Assembly (NCBI GenBank): GCA_020636215.1
Contig: JACJYG010000004.1
Location: 1,302,001-1,366,000 of the forward strand
DNA: 64,000 nt
Reading direction: 5' to 3'
Source of the DNA: Lewinellaceae bacterium
GTDB taxonomy: Bacteria; Bacteroidota; Bacteroidia; Chitinophagales; Saprospiraceae
This document shows, piece by piece, positions 32,287-41,305 of the stretch. A program made the translations under genes and the position numbers. The stretch's first letter is position 1. Every line of letters starts with the position of its first letter. The notes beneath the pieces were generated by a model, which saw only the letters and a program-made list of their open reading frames with translations, was not told the DNA's origin and did no database searches.

Positions 32287-34683
32287 ATGAGCCTACCTGA
32301 CCAGAAAGCACGCAAATTTGGCACGGCGCCGGTATTTTTCACCGCCATTTCCACCATTTTGGGGGCCGTCATGTTTTTGCGCTTTGGTTTTGCGGTCGGG
32401 CAGGTGGGGCTGGCAGGCACCTTCATCCTCATCCTCATCGGCCATGCGGTGACCATCCCTACGGCGATGGCCATTGGCGAGATCGCTACCAATCAGAAGG
32501 TGGAAGGGGGGGGAGAGTACTACATCATGTCGCGCTCTTTCGGCCTGGTCATCGGGTCTTCCATTGGCATTGCATTGTACTTTTCGCAGGCTATCAGCGT
32601 GGCTTTTTACATCATCGCCTTTGCGGAGGCCTTCACCTCCCTGTTCGAGTACCTGCGGGCCAATTACGACCTGCACCCAAGCCTCGAGTGGCTGCTCACG
32701 ATGAAGCAGACCGTCAGTATCCCTGCGCTTTTCCTGCTCACCGCCATCGTCCTGACGAAAGGGGCTGATCTGGGGGTGAAAACCCTGTATTTCGTAGTGG
32801 CCACCCTGTTCATTTCTTTACTGGCCTTTTTTGCGGGGCGTACAGATTATGAAAGAGGACACGGCCTGGACCTGTTTGCCACCATTGCCAATCAGGAAGA
32901 AGACACTCGCCCTGCCTTTGATACCGCTACCTTGCCTTTGATAGCGGATACGGCAGCTAACAACTATCCCAACCCCAATGTACCCCAACTACGGCCGGCG
33001 GAGCCTACCCGCCCATCGGCGCCGGAGCGTACGCCACTGGAGACTTACAGTTTTTTTGCCGTCTTTGCCATCATTTTCCCGGCCTTCACCGGCATGACCG
33101 CCGGCGTGGGCTTGTCGGGCGACCTGAAAAACCCCAGTAAATCGCTTCCTTTGGGGACATTGTCGGCAACCCTTATCGGCATGGTCATCTACCTGTTAAT
33201 TGCCTACAAGCTTTCTATTTCCGCCAGTCCGGAAGCCTTGGCCGACACCAGCCGCGTCGTTATGGCGGAGATCGCCTGGCAGGGGTACTGGCTCATTCCG
33301 GTTGGACTGGCGGCTGCCACCATTTCTTCTGCTATCGGCTCCATCCTGGTGGCGCCACGCACCCTGCAGGCCATTGCACGCGACCGGCTGCTGCCTTCCC
33401 GCAGCATCAACTATTGGGTCTCGCAAGGGCGCGGCAAAAATGACGAACCGTATAATGCCACGGTGATCACGGTGGCCATCGCCTTTTTCTTCATTATGCT
33501 GGGCGAGCTGAACGCTGTGGCCTCCATCATTTCCATGTTTTTTATGGTGACGTATGGTTCGCTTTGCCTGATCTCTTTCTTGCAGCACTTTGCAGCCGAC
33601 CCCTCCTATCGCCCCACCTTCCGGTCTCGCTGGTATATTTCTCTGTTCGGCGCGCTGGCCTGTTTCGGCCTGATGTTCTTTATGAACCCCGGTTACGCCT
33701 TCCTGGCTATCCTGATGATGGTCGGTTTTTATCTGATGGCCAGTCATTATAACCCGGAAAAGAAGAACCTGGCGGTAATCTTCCAGGGTGTGATCTTCCA
33801 GGTCAGCCGGCAGTTGCAGGTGTTTCTGCAGAAAGCGGAAAAGGAGAAAGCCATTAGCTGGCGGCCTTCCGCCGTGTGCATTTCAGAACATTCATTCGAC
33901 CGGATGGCGGCCTTTGACATGCTCCGCTGGATATCCCAGCGGTATGGCTTTGGCACCTATATTCACCGTATCAACGGTTATCTTTCCAAAAGTACGCACC
34001 AGGAGTCGAAGGAAGCCAAAGAACGGCTCATCAAAATAGCGGAGGCCAGCAAGAGCAATGTTTATATCGACACCCTCATTAGCCCGTCTTATACTTCGGC
34101 GGTGGCCCAAACCATACAGCTGCCTGGTATTTCGGGAACGGAAAACAACCTGCTGCTGGTGGAATTCTCCAAATTACAGCCCGACAACCTCCCCGATATC
34201 ATCGACAATTTCAAACTCATCAAATCCGTAGAATTCGACCTGGTGATACTGGCCACAACAGAACGTGGATACGGGCTTAAGCAGAGCATTCACATCTGGA
34301 TTACTTCCAACGATTACGAGAACGCCAACCAGATGATCCTGCTGGCCTACATCATCCTCGGCCACCGCGAGTGGCGCCGGGGTATTATCAAGATCTTCGC
34401 CCTCTATCCGGAGGAAATATGTGATGAAGAACGGATACGCCTTTACAGCCTGATCGAGGCCGGCCAGTTGCCCATTTCCTCCCACAACATTGAGGTCATC
34501 CCCCGTAAGCAGGACGTCGACTCGCACGTAATCATCAATCAGAACTCAAAAGATGCCGACCTGACCATCATTGGCTTCCGCGAGGAGTTGGTCCGCCATG
34601 AAGGGGTTAAGGTTTTTGAAGGCTACGAAGGGATTGGCAATACGCTGTTTGTGAATGCCGCTTCGCAGATTGAGATTAAGTGA
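32287..34683 (+). CDS. SLC12-like cation-chloride cotransporter family protein (APC superfamily)
   Basis: A 798-residue protein. Residues 1-490 are a twelve-helix APC-fold transporter; helix 1 has ISTILGAVMFLRFGFAVGQVG, which matches the cation-chloride cotransporter group more than amino-acid permeases, and AFTGMTAGVGLSGDLKNPSKSLPLG is the conserved helix 6 region. An unusual Pro/Thr-rich insert (about 200-245) lies between helices. Residues 500-798 form a long soluble C-terminal domain with two alternating alpha/beta parts, similar in position to the regulatory tail of SLC12 proteins. It probably moves K, Na or Cl across the inner membrane. Ion specificity is inference. Confidence 0.82.
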   Translation: MSLPDQKARKFGTAPVFFTAISTILGAVMFLRFGFAVGQVGLAGTFILILIGHAVTIPTAMAIGEIATNQKVEGGGEYYIMSRSFGLVIGSSIGIALYFSQAISVAFYIIAFAEAFTSLFEYLRANYDLHPSLEWLLTMKQTVSIPALFLLTAIVLTKGADLGVKTLYFVVATLFISLLAFFAGRTDYERGHGLDLFATIANQEEDTRPAFDTATLPLIADTAANNYPNPNVPQLRPAEPTRPSAPERTPLETYSFFAVFAIIFPAFTGMTAGVGLSGDLKNPSKSLPLGTLSATLIGMVIYLLIAYKLSISASPEALADTSRVVMAEIAWQGYWLIPVGLAAATISSAIGSILVAPRTLQAIARDRLLPSRSINYWVSQGRGKNDEPYNATVITVAIAFFFIMLGELNAVASIISMFFMVTYGSLCLISFLQHFAADPSYRPTFRSRWYISLFGALACFGLMFFMNPGYAFLAILMMVGFYLMASHYNPEKKNLAVIFQGVIFQVSRQLQVFLQKAEKEKAISWRPSAVCISEHSFDRMAAFDMLRWISQRYGFGTYIHRINGYLSKSTHQESKEAKERLIKIAEASKSNVYIDTLISPSYTSAVAQTIQLPGISGTENNLLLVEFSKLQPDNLPDIIDNFKLIKSVEFDLVILATTERGYGLKQSIHIWITSNDYENANQMILLAYIILGHREWRRGIIKIFALYPEEICDEERIRLYSLIEAGQLPISSHNIEVIPRKQDVDSHVIINQNSKDADLTIIGFREELVRHEGVKVFEGYEGIGNTLFVNAASQIEIK

Positions 34684-34967
34684 GATAGAACGCAGCCATC
34701 CGCGGATGAACGCTGAAATACAGAAAACCTGATACGGTTGAGTATATACGGCAGGTATGAATTTTTTTCAGCCTCATAATGTCATTTTGACAGTGTTTGT
34801 TAAAATTTCCGTCAGGCAAGCAGGCCGTAATTGAATTGGCATTTATTTTGATCCTATTCCCTTGAAAATAACTATCAAAACCGGTTTTCTTATAACCGCT
34901 TTTTAATCGTTTTTCGATTTAATTACTCAGTTAATTCTATTGTTTAACCATTAAAAAAGAGGTGATT

Positions 34968-35420
34968 ATGAACCCGACCAGAAATTTTCCGGCACTTGTA
35001 CCGAGCCTTCCCAAGCTCTTTGATGATTTCTTTACCAGAGATCTGTTCGATTGGGGAACACAAAATTTTTCCACCACTGATACCACCATTCCGGCGGTCA
35101 ACATCATTGAATCCAATGACGGCTTTACGGTCGAAATGGCAGCACCGGGAATGAACAAGAAGGATTTCCAGATCGAACTCGAAAACGAAATCCTGAAGAT
35201 CTCTTCTCAGAAAGAAGTGAAGCAGGAGATCAAAGAAGATGATCGCTATACCCGGCGGGAGTTCAGCTATCAGTCTTTCCAACGCACCTTCCACCTTCCC
35301 AAAAGTGTGGTGGACGATTCCAAGATCAAAGCCAAGTATGAGGATGGCGTTCTCCGGGTGATGATCCCGAAACGCGAAGAGGCCAAGAAGCTTCCACCTC
35401 GCAAGATTGCGATCCAGTAG
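34968..35420 (+). CDS. Small heat shock protein, Hsp20/alpha-crystallin family
   Basis: A 150-residue chaperone. The N-terminal arm contains LPKLFDDFFTRDL, and the alpha-crystallin domain runs from about residue 45 (VNIIESNDGFTVEMAAPG) to residue 140, with the usual FQRTFHLPKSV and the signature YEDGVLRVMIPK. A C-terminal IAI motif follows, which docks into neighbouring subunits. Such proteins hold unfolding proteins in a refoldable state without ATP. ATG 34968 is preferred to GTG 34962 because AGAGGTG sits at Shine-Dalgarno distance from the ATG, which is uncommon in this phylum. A strong terminator follows. Confidence 0.93.
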   Translation: MNPTRNFPALVPSLPKLFDDFFTRDLFDWGTQNFSTTDTTIPAVNIIESNDGFTVEMAAPGMNKKDFQIELENEILKISSQKEVKQEIKEDDRYTRREFSYQSFQRTFHLPKSVVDDSKIKAKYEDGVLRVMIPKREEAKKLPPRKIAIQ

Positions 35421-35456
35421 GGGCGCGCTATTGAAGCTCACTTGAAGCCTTGATAT

Positions 35457-35507
35457 GCAGCAAAAAAAATGGGAATCCTTTCTGAGGACTCCCATTTTTT
35501 TTGCTGC
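35457..35507. terminator. Bidirectional terminator between hsp20 and the TonB receptor gene
   Basis: A long inverted repeat with an A8 tract on the left arm and a T8 tract on the right (GCAGCA8TGGGA... / ...TCCCAT8GCTGC) around a short loop. The A and T tracts let it end transcription of both convergent genes, whose stops are at 35420 and 35518. Confidence 0.88.
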
Positions 35508-35517
35508 ACCCAATCTA

Positions 35518-37950
35518 TCATTCCCCTCCTACCCGGCCCGCTTCTTCTTCCAGGCCGGTATTCCTTTTGCGGGATTTTACATTTTCGTTTCCAAATCGAT
35601 AGCTGAGGCTAAGACTGGCCCGGCGGCTGTCCCACTGGCCATTGCCAAAGGAAGTAAGGCCGTTGAATTCCGATTCTCCTTCCCAGCCTGTTTCGTAGAA
35701 TATATCGCTGACACTCAGGCGAACATTGAGCTTATCCTGGAAAAATTTGCGCTGCAGCCCCAGGTCGAGGCTCCAGTTGGATTTGTATTTGAATACGCCA
35801 CCCCAAATGCCGGGGCCGGAATAATAGCCCGATACTTCACCCTTGAAGCCAGCCGGCAGGTCGATGGTATGCTGTTGATAGATGCTATAGGTAAAGGCCT
35901 GCACATCGACTACGGCGCCATCGCCATAATCGGCCTGGTTATCCAGGTGGGAAGCGCTGAAGTTGAAGTAGGCGTTCCAGCGTTCCAGTATCTTTACCGG
36001 GGCGCTGAAATTGAAGCTATAAACGGTTTGTTCGGACAGGTTGGCCCAGGTAATAAAGCCGGCCCGCGGGTCTTCGTCATCAGGAGCGATCAGGCGGGTG
36101 ATCTGGTCAGAAGTGCGGCTGTAAGCCAGCTTGAAATTGTAGCGGAAGGCCAGCGTGTACCCCAACTCCAGGTTGTTGACGATCTCGGGCCGTAAGAACG
36201 GGTTGCCTTTCTCGTAGGACAACTGGCTGATCTGGTTGTTGAAAGGGTTCAGTACGTTGTAGTCCGGCCGGTTGATGCGGCGCCCATAGTTCAGGGCCAG
36301 GTTGTGTTTTGGGGTCAACTGCCAGGTTAACCCTACACTTGGGAACCAGCTCAGGTAATCAAATTTCACCGGATCTTGCTGGAGTTCCGGCAGGAAGGCC
36401 TGCAAGTCGCCTCTGGCGTCAGTCTGTTCCGCCCGTAAGCCGGCGGAAAAATTCCACTTTTCCCCAAGGGGACGAGCATAATTAAAGTAGCCGGCGTAAA
36501 CATTCTCTTCATATTCGAAGCGGTTGGACCGGCGGTCGTTTTGCTCCGGAACGCCGTTTATGACATCAAAAAACAAAAAGGTATTGTCCGATACGACCCG
36601 GCTCAGCTTTGAGCCGATACCCAGCTTGCCCCCCAGGAGGTCTTCTTCATAATCGGCCTTAATAGTATAAATGTCAATATCGGTAGGCGTGTTGAAGCTG
36701 TTGATGATCTCGGTCAGCAGCACTTCTTCCCTGGCGTCATAGTAGCGGTTGGGTTGGTAGCGTTCACTTTCATTTTGGTAATGGCCGTAATCAGCGTCCA
36801 CATTCAGGCTTCGGCCTTTTTTATTGTCGAAGCGGTAATTGAGGTTGAAGGTGTTTTGCCTCCTGCTATTATCGGCGGTATTGTAAGCTACCAACAGGCT
36901 GTCCACCTGTGCAGGCATGGATTGATTGGCAATGGAAATGCGGTTATAGGACTGGTTGCCTCCTTCCGACCGCCGGCCATCGGCCAGGAAGCCAAGGGTA
37001 TGTTTTTCCGCCAGGAAGAAATCCGCGCCCACCCGGTAGTTGTAATACTTCCAATCATGCCGGCCATTATTGATTTCATCCAATACCAGGCCATTCTGAT
37101 AGCTGAGAAAATTCATTTCGTTGAAATTGGCGCCCTCTCCTAGTCCTGCACTGCCGAATATATTCATAAAACCATTTCGGAAATTGCCGCTGCCGGTGAG
37201 GTTGTTCCGGGCATATCGGCCCTGGCTTATAGTGGAATTGAGCGAACCATTGGCGCCCTGCCCCTTATCCTTTTTGAGCCGAATGTCGATGATGCCCGCA
37301 TTGCCTTCCGCTTCGTAACGGGCGCCGGGATTCGTGATGATCTCAATTCGATCGATCTGTTCGGCCGGCAGGTTCTGCAGGTAGTTGGTCAGATCCTGGC
37401 CCGAGAGGGGCAGGCGCTTGCCATCGATGTAGAGCAATACGCCCGAACGGCCCAGGACGCTGATGTTGTCGTTGTTGTCAACCGTAACGGAAGGGGCTTT
37501 GCGCAACAGGGAAATGGCATCCGAGCCAGCGCTGTTGATCGTGCCCTCGACATTAAAAACGGTGCGGTCCGCTTTGACTTCTACCATCACCCGGGAGGCG
37601 GTAACGGTAGCTTCAGCCAATTCCAGAATGGCCGGCTGAAAAACCAGGACGCCCAGGTTGAGTTGCTGGCTTTGTTCCAGCTTGATGTCCGGCCGGTTTA
37701 AATCGGTGTCACCTACGTGCGTGGCGGTAAGGTAATAACTGCCGGCGCTCATGTTCTTGAACTGGAAAACACCAGCCTCATCACTGGTTTCGACCTTGGC
37801 CAGGCTGCTGTCCGCAGCATTGTATAAAGCGACATTTGCGAATAGGACGGCGGCGCCCTCCGTATCCTGGAGTTGGCCGCGCAGGCTGGCGGATTGGGCG
37901 TGTAGGCCCAGGCCAACCAGGGCGAGCAATAGGGTAAAGTAAATCTTCAT
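35518..37950 (-). CDS. Outer-membrane TonB-dependent receptor family protein
   Basis: An 810-residue outer-membrane protein. The signal peptide (MKIYFTLLLALVGLGLHAQ) is followed by a CarboxypepD_reg-like beta domain (residues 20-110, SLRGQLQDTEGAAVLFANVAL), a plug domain (LRKAPSVTVDNNDNISVLG, VLLYIDGKRL, IDRIEIITNPGARYEAEG) and a long beta-barrel rich in aromatic strands (from about 210), with no classic C-terminal Phe. This is the outer membrane beta-barrel group that lacks a partner SusD gene, and none is beside it. The ligand is unknown. A good promoter-like pair lies upstream (37978-38009). ATG 37950 starts the signal peptide; a longer frame adds an unlikely leader. Confidence 0.88.
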   Translation of the reverse strand: MKIYFTLLLALVGLGLHAQSASLRGQLQDTEGAAVLFANVALYNAADSSLAKVETSDEAGVFQFKNMSAGSYYLTATHVGDTDLNRPDIKLEQSQQLNLGVLVFQPAILELAEATVTASRVMVEVKADRTVFNVEGTINSAGSDAISLLRKAPSVTVDNNDNISVLGRSGVLLYIDGKRLPLSGQDLTNYLQNLPAEQIDRIEIITNPGARYEAEGNAGIIDIRLKKDKGQGANGSLNSTISQGRYARNNLTGSGNFRNGFMNIFGSAGLGEGANFNEMNFLSYQNGLVLDEINNGRHDWKYYNYRVGADFFLAEKHTLGFLADGRRSEGGNQSYNRISIANQSMPAQVDSLLVAYNTADNSRRQNTFNLNYRFDNKKGRSLNVDADYGHYQNESERYQPNRYYDAREEVLLTEIINSFNTPTDIDIYTIKADYEEDLLGGKLGIGSKLSRVVSDNTFLFFDVINGVPEQNDRRSNRFEYEENVYAGYFNYARPLGEKWNFSAGLRAEQTDARGDLQAFLPELQQDPVKFDYLSWFPSVGLTWQLTPKHNLALNYGRRINRPDYNVLNPFNNQISQLSYEKGNPFLRPEIVNNLELGYTLAFRYNFKLAYSRTSDQITRLIAPDDEDPRAGFITWANLSEQTVYSFNFSAPVKILERWNAYFNFSASHLDNQADYGDGAVVDVQAFTYSIYQQHTIDLPAGFKGEVSGYYSGPGIWGGVFKYKSNWSLDLGLQRKFFQDKLNVRLSVSDIFYETGWEGESEFNGLTSFGNGQWDSRRASLSLSYRFGNENVKSRKRNTGLEEEAGRVGGE

Positions 37951-37977
37951 GTTGTCAATCGGGTGTTTCTGATAGTA

Positions 37978-38009
37978 CAAAGACAAAAAAATTACAGTAA
38001 AGTTGCAAA
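37978..38009 (-). promoter_or_regulatory. Candidate promoter of the TonB receptor gene
   Basis: Read on the minus strand, TTTG (38009-38006), 20 bases, then TGTCTTTG (37985-37978). This fits the Bacteroidota -33/-7 pattern TTTG-N19/20-TAnnTTTG with one mismatch in the -7 box, 27 bases before the ATG at 37950. Confidence 0.5.
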
Positions 38010-38032
38010 TACTGACAGGCTTTTCCGGCAAC

Positions 38033-39895
38033 TTACCTTTTTTGAACAACAGCCTTTTCTACCTGCCAGTGCTGCCCATCGGAAAACCGGACGAAATAGG
38101 CGCCCGGGGGCAATCCCGATAAATCCAGCGCATCTGCTCCATCCCATTCGGCCCGCATCAGGAGCTGGCCGGTGAGGTTCAGCACCTGGATTTCCCGGAT
38201 AGCGCCCACGCTTTCGCCGGAAAGACGGAACAAGCCGCTGCCGGGATTGGGCCATATTTTCAAACGGATGCCTGAGAAGGCCTCTTTCACTGCATTCGTA
38301 GTACAGGCATCAATATGATCCAGCAAAGCCCGGTATTTAGGAGCATTGTCCACCGTATAGGGCGGCTGAATATCGAACTGATGGGTAAGGGCGCCGAAGC
38401 TGCCCCATCGCGCATCTTCCGGCGCATCGCCCAGCGGAGCGATAAATGAGAAATGCATGAACAGCATCTCCTCGCCGGAGAGGCGCGCCAGAGTGTCCAG
38501 CAATTCCTCATACAGGCCGTGCATTTCGGGGATGGCCTGCGCCTCCAGCAGGGCCAGGTTGTAGGGTTGAACCGTGCCCCAGGGCTCGGGAGTGAAGTGC
38601 TGCCCGCCTTCGTAAAACAACAACTTTTTCCCTCTGGCTGCCGCCAGCGCAGCATGGCCCCGCCATCCCTGCATCGGATATTCCCCTTCGTCAAATGAAA
38701 AAGCGCGGGCGCTGCTAACGACATCCTGCCCGGTAGCCGCTGCGCCGAGCAGGCCTACCGCTTCGGCATCATACCCCATATAACCCGCCGGGGAGATGGC
38801 GTCGATCAGATGGCCACGGCCTGATGATTCCATCTGGGCATAAATGCGCGTGCCGATGTCCAGCCAGCCGTGCTGGGCGCCCATCACCCGCACCAGGCGG
38901 CTGGTATCCGCCCCGAATACATCCGTCCAGACCTGCATCACATCGGCAATGCGGGGGCCCAGGCGTTCCGGCCAGGGAATGGACTGGTCCAATGCCTCGT
39001 TGCCGTAATGAGCCTGTTCAAAGATCCAGTTCCACAACTCGTTGGAGTATTCCACATACACCTTGAGCCCAGGGTCCAGTTCATCCCGGAAAAGGGCGGC
39101 CATTTGCTCAACGTAATCGTCATTGGCCAGATGAGGGACACACACCCAGGCGTCGGCCTGAATGCGGTTGCACAAGTCGATCCAGTATTCATAAGGCGCC
39201 CCGCTAAGGGTGTAGGTATAATCATCAGTCAGAGGCCTTTGCGCCCAGTTGTTCAGGATGGAATTGTTGGTCAGGCCCCAGTCCATAAAACGCAGGGCCT
39301 TGAAAGGCGCTACCTTTTCCAGAAAATCCTCGTTCCAGGGATTATCCTCGTAAGTAGTTTCTGTCCCTGGCATCAGGAAACGAATATTGCGGATAGGGTC
39401 CTCGGGGTTGGAACGCAAAATATACAGCGCCATGATGTTATCCTGAGGGTTGACGGCCACTTCCATCCGGCCCGGGGTTTGGCTGATAATGGCGGCATCG
39501 AAGCGAAAACTGATTTCGCCTTCCCCTTCGTAGAGCAGGACGTAAGTGCCGGCCGGCAGTGCGGTGGTGTTGGCCCATACGGTGCGGATGGCCTGTTCGG
39601 TGTCCGCATTGGGGTGGTTGATGTCGAGGGGAACTTCCAGAGGATAGCCTTGATCGTCAAATTCAAAGTAATCGATGAGTTCGGTGTTCCAGAGGTTCTG
39701 GCCGCCGCCCACCCAGGTGGCGTTGGTAGTTTCCCAGGCGCGGCAGTAGCGCATAATGTCCACAAAAGGCCATTCGGCATTGTAATCGGTGGGGCCGGCC
39801 AGGTTGATGCCGATTTTGAGGTTGCAGGGCGCTTCGGCCTGGGCAATGCCCTGGGTATAGATAAACAGGGCCAGGATTGCAAAATTCAGGCGCAT
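38033..39895 (-). CDS. Secreted protein with clan A glycosidase-like motif and type IX sorting domain
   Basis: A 620-residue exported protein. Signal peptide to about residue 20 (ALFIYTQGIAQA). The middle resembles a TIM-barrel glycoside hydrolase of clan A: PFKALRFMDWGLTNN, the acid/base-like motif VYVEYSNELWNW, and FYEGGQHF with a possible nucleophile Glu. The last 75 residues are a type A sorting domain (LKIWPNPGSGLFRLSG, IQVLNLTGQLLMRA, LPPGAYFVRFSDG) for outer-membrane export by type IX secretion. The exact GH family is not recognised. It precedes the TonB receptor gene on the same strand by 82 bases, but a promoter-like pair lies between. Confidence 0.72.
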   Translation of the reverse strand: MRLNFAILALFIYTQGIAQAEAPCNLKIGINLAGPTDYNAEWPFVDIMRYCRAWETTNATWVGGGQNLWNTELIDYFEFDDQGYPLEVPLDINHPNADTEQAIRTVWANTTALPAGTYVLLYEGEGEISFRFDAAIISQTPGRMEVAVNPQDNIMALYILRSNPEDPIRNIRFLMPGTETTYEDNPWNEDFLEKVAPFKALRFMDWGLTNNSILNNWAQRPLTDDYTYTLSGAPYEYWIDLCNRIQADAWVCVPHLANDDYVEQMAALFRDELDPGLKVYVEYSNELWNWIFEQAHYGNEALDQSIPWPERLGPRIADVMQVWTDVFGADTSRLVRVMGAQHGWLDIGTRIYAQMESSGRGHLIDAISPAGYMGYDAEAVGLLGAAATGQDVVSSARAFSFDEGEYPMQGWRGHAALAAARGKKLLFYEGGQHFTPEPWGTVQPYNLALLEAQAIPEMHGLYEELLDTLARLSGEEMLFMHFSFIAPLGDAPEDARWGSFGALTHQFDIQPPYTVDNAPKYRALLDHIDACTTNAVKEAFSGIRLKIWPNPGSGLFRLSGESVGAIREIQVLNLTGQLLMRAEWDGADALDLSGLPPGAYFVRFSDGQHWQVEKAVVQKR

Positions 39896-39972
39896 GTCGG
39901 GAGTAGGGTTGGTGAAGTGGAAATATAGGGGATTTTTTGATCCCCGGCTACAAGTGGATAACCCAGGCTGCC

Positions 39973-41076
39973 TTATTTGAGTTCCGATACGTTATACTCC
40001 ACCCGTTTTGTGTTAAACACGCCATACGAAAACTTCCCGTCCGGATAATGATAAACCGCCTCGCCGTAAGAAGTCAGCCGATAGCCGTTGTAGGTGTGAT
40101 ACTCCCCTGCCGGGGTAGAGAACCGAAGGTTTTCCATGCCGGTGGCCGTCCGGGCGGAGCGGTCGTCGGAAACGAAATCGACGAGTTCTCCCTTATCGTT
40201 GAAGAACAGGGTGGCAGAAATGCTGACGCCTTTATTGGTAAAGGTGGCTTTGGCGGAGGTTTCGTCAACAGCTTCCCACTGAATCCGCCCGTCGATGAGG
40301 GCAGCCGGTGCGAAGAGGCACATATCGTTGAAGAGGGTGACTGTTTCCGACCGGAACATTTCCTCCCCTTCCAGATCCACCACCGGAAAAAGGGACAACA
40401 ACCTGATGTGCATGCCCGAACGGTTGCCTTTGTAACGGTGATAACCCACCGTGGGCAGCCCCTTGATGCGGGCTTTCATGAAGAACAGGCGGGTGGGCTC
40501 CTCGTCATAAAAGTTGTACTGTTCCGAGGTGAAATCAAACCAGTCTTTTCCCTTCTCCCGCATCTGCCCCTCAAAAACGATCCGGACATTTTTCACCTTC
40601 GGCTGGCCCACCGCCCCGGCGTAGCGGATATACCGCTGTAAGGGAGCGGGCAGGTGGGATAAATCGCTTTCCGTCAGCAGCTCGCTTTGCTGTGTATTGG
40701 TGCGCGCCAGGCTTTCCCGCACATCCTTCCGGAAACTTTCCTCAAACCGCCAGCTGCCATAACCAACAATGGCCACCACCAGGATGATGAGGTTGGCAAT
40801 CGTCCCGAATCGGGCGTCCTGCCAGGCAGTAAGGATAAGCACTTGCGACAGGCCAATGGCCGTAAAGGCCAGAATTGGCCAATAGCCATTCCCCTGAAGA
40901 AAAAACACAGCAGTGGCGAGAAAGAGGAGCATGGCTGCCAGCCAAAGCATGCCCAGTGGTTTTGAAATAGGTTGGGTGAGCTGGCTCACTTCGCTTATTT
41001 GAAAAGCTTTCAGAAACCCCAAAACGTGGATGAGCCCATGGATCAATAATAGAAATACAAAGCCGTAGCGCAGCAT
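39973..41076 (-). CDS. DUF6544-like membrane protein
   Basis: A 367-residue protein. Four hydrophobic segments fill residues 1-110 (MLRYGFVFLLLIHGLIHVLG, GMLWLAAMLLFLATAVFFL, WPILAFTAIGLSQVLIL, ANLIILVVAIVGYGSW), then comes a soluble beta-rich domain of about 250 residues with LPAPLQRYIRYAGAVGQPKV, TSEQYNFYDEEPTRLFFMKA and MENLRFSTPAGEY. This layout is that of the DUF6544 family; function is unknown. ATG 41076 is used because the family starts at MLRYG; the frame stays open upstream, but that part overlaps the divergent gene. The soluble domain may bind a lipid or small ligand, which is a guess. Confidence 0.7.
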   Translation of the reverse strand: MLRYGFVFLLLIHGLIHVLGFLKAFQISEVSQLTQPISKPLGMLWLAAMLLFLATAVFFLQGNGYWPILAFTAIGLSQVLILTAWQDARFGTIANLIILVVAIVGYGSWRFEESFRKDVRESLARTNTQQSELLTESDLSHLPAPLQRYIRYAGAVGQPKVKNVRIVFEGQMREKGKDWFDFTSEQYNFYDEEPTRLFFMKARIKGLPTVGYHRYKGNRSGMHIRLLSLFPVVDLEGEEMFRSETVTLFNDMCLFAPAALIDGRIQWEAVDETSAKATFTNKGVSISATLFFNDKGELVDFVSDDRSARTATGMENLRFSTPAGEYHTYNGYRLTSYGEAVYHYPDGKFSYGVFNTKRVEYNVSELK

Positions 41077-41268
41077 TTGTGTAGTGTTGAGAGATGAAGA
41101 AATCTCCCGGAAGGTTATTACATTCTTGCTGCGGAGGGTATGATATCGATCATATTTCCGGTTGATTCTTATCAGTTTTTGGCGGTAATTTGAAAAAACT
41201 CCGACAATCCTCTCATAAAGGCATGCCATAAAGCGAACAAAAGTATACCCTTGTGCCATTCCCTTATT

Positions 41269-41276
41269 TAGTTTTG
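41269..41276 (+). promoter_or_regulatory. Bacteroidota -7 promoter box (TAGTTTTG)
   Basis: TAGTTTTG matches TAnnTTTG exactly, 29 bases before the ATG of the first CHU_C protein. A TTG at 41251-41253 lies 15 bases upstream, closer than the usual 19-20, so the -33 part is doubtful. Confidence 0.45.
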
Positions 41277-41305
41277 CCAACGATTTTCCAAAAAAGTACG
41301 CCTTG

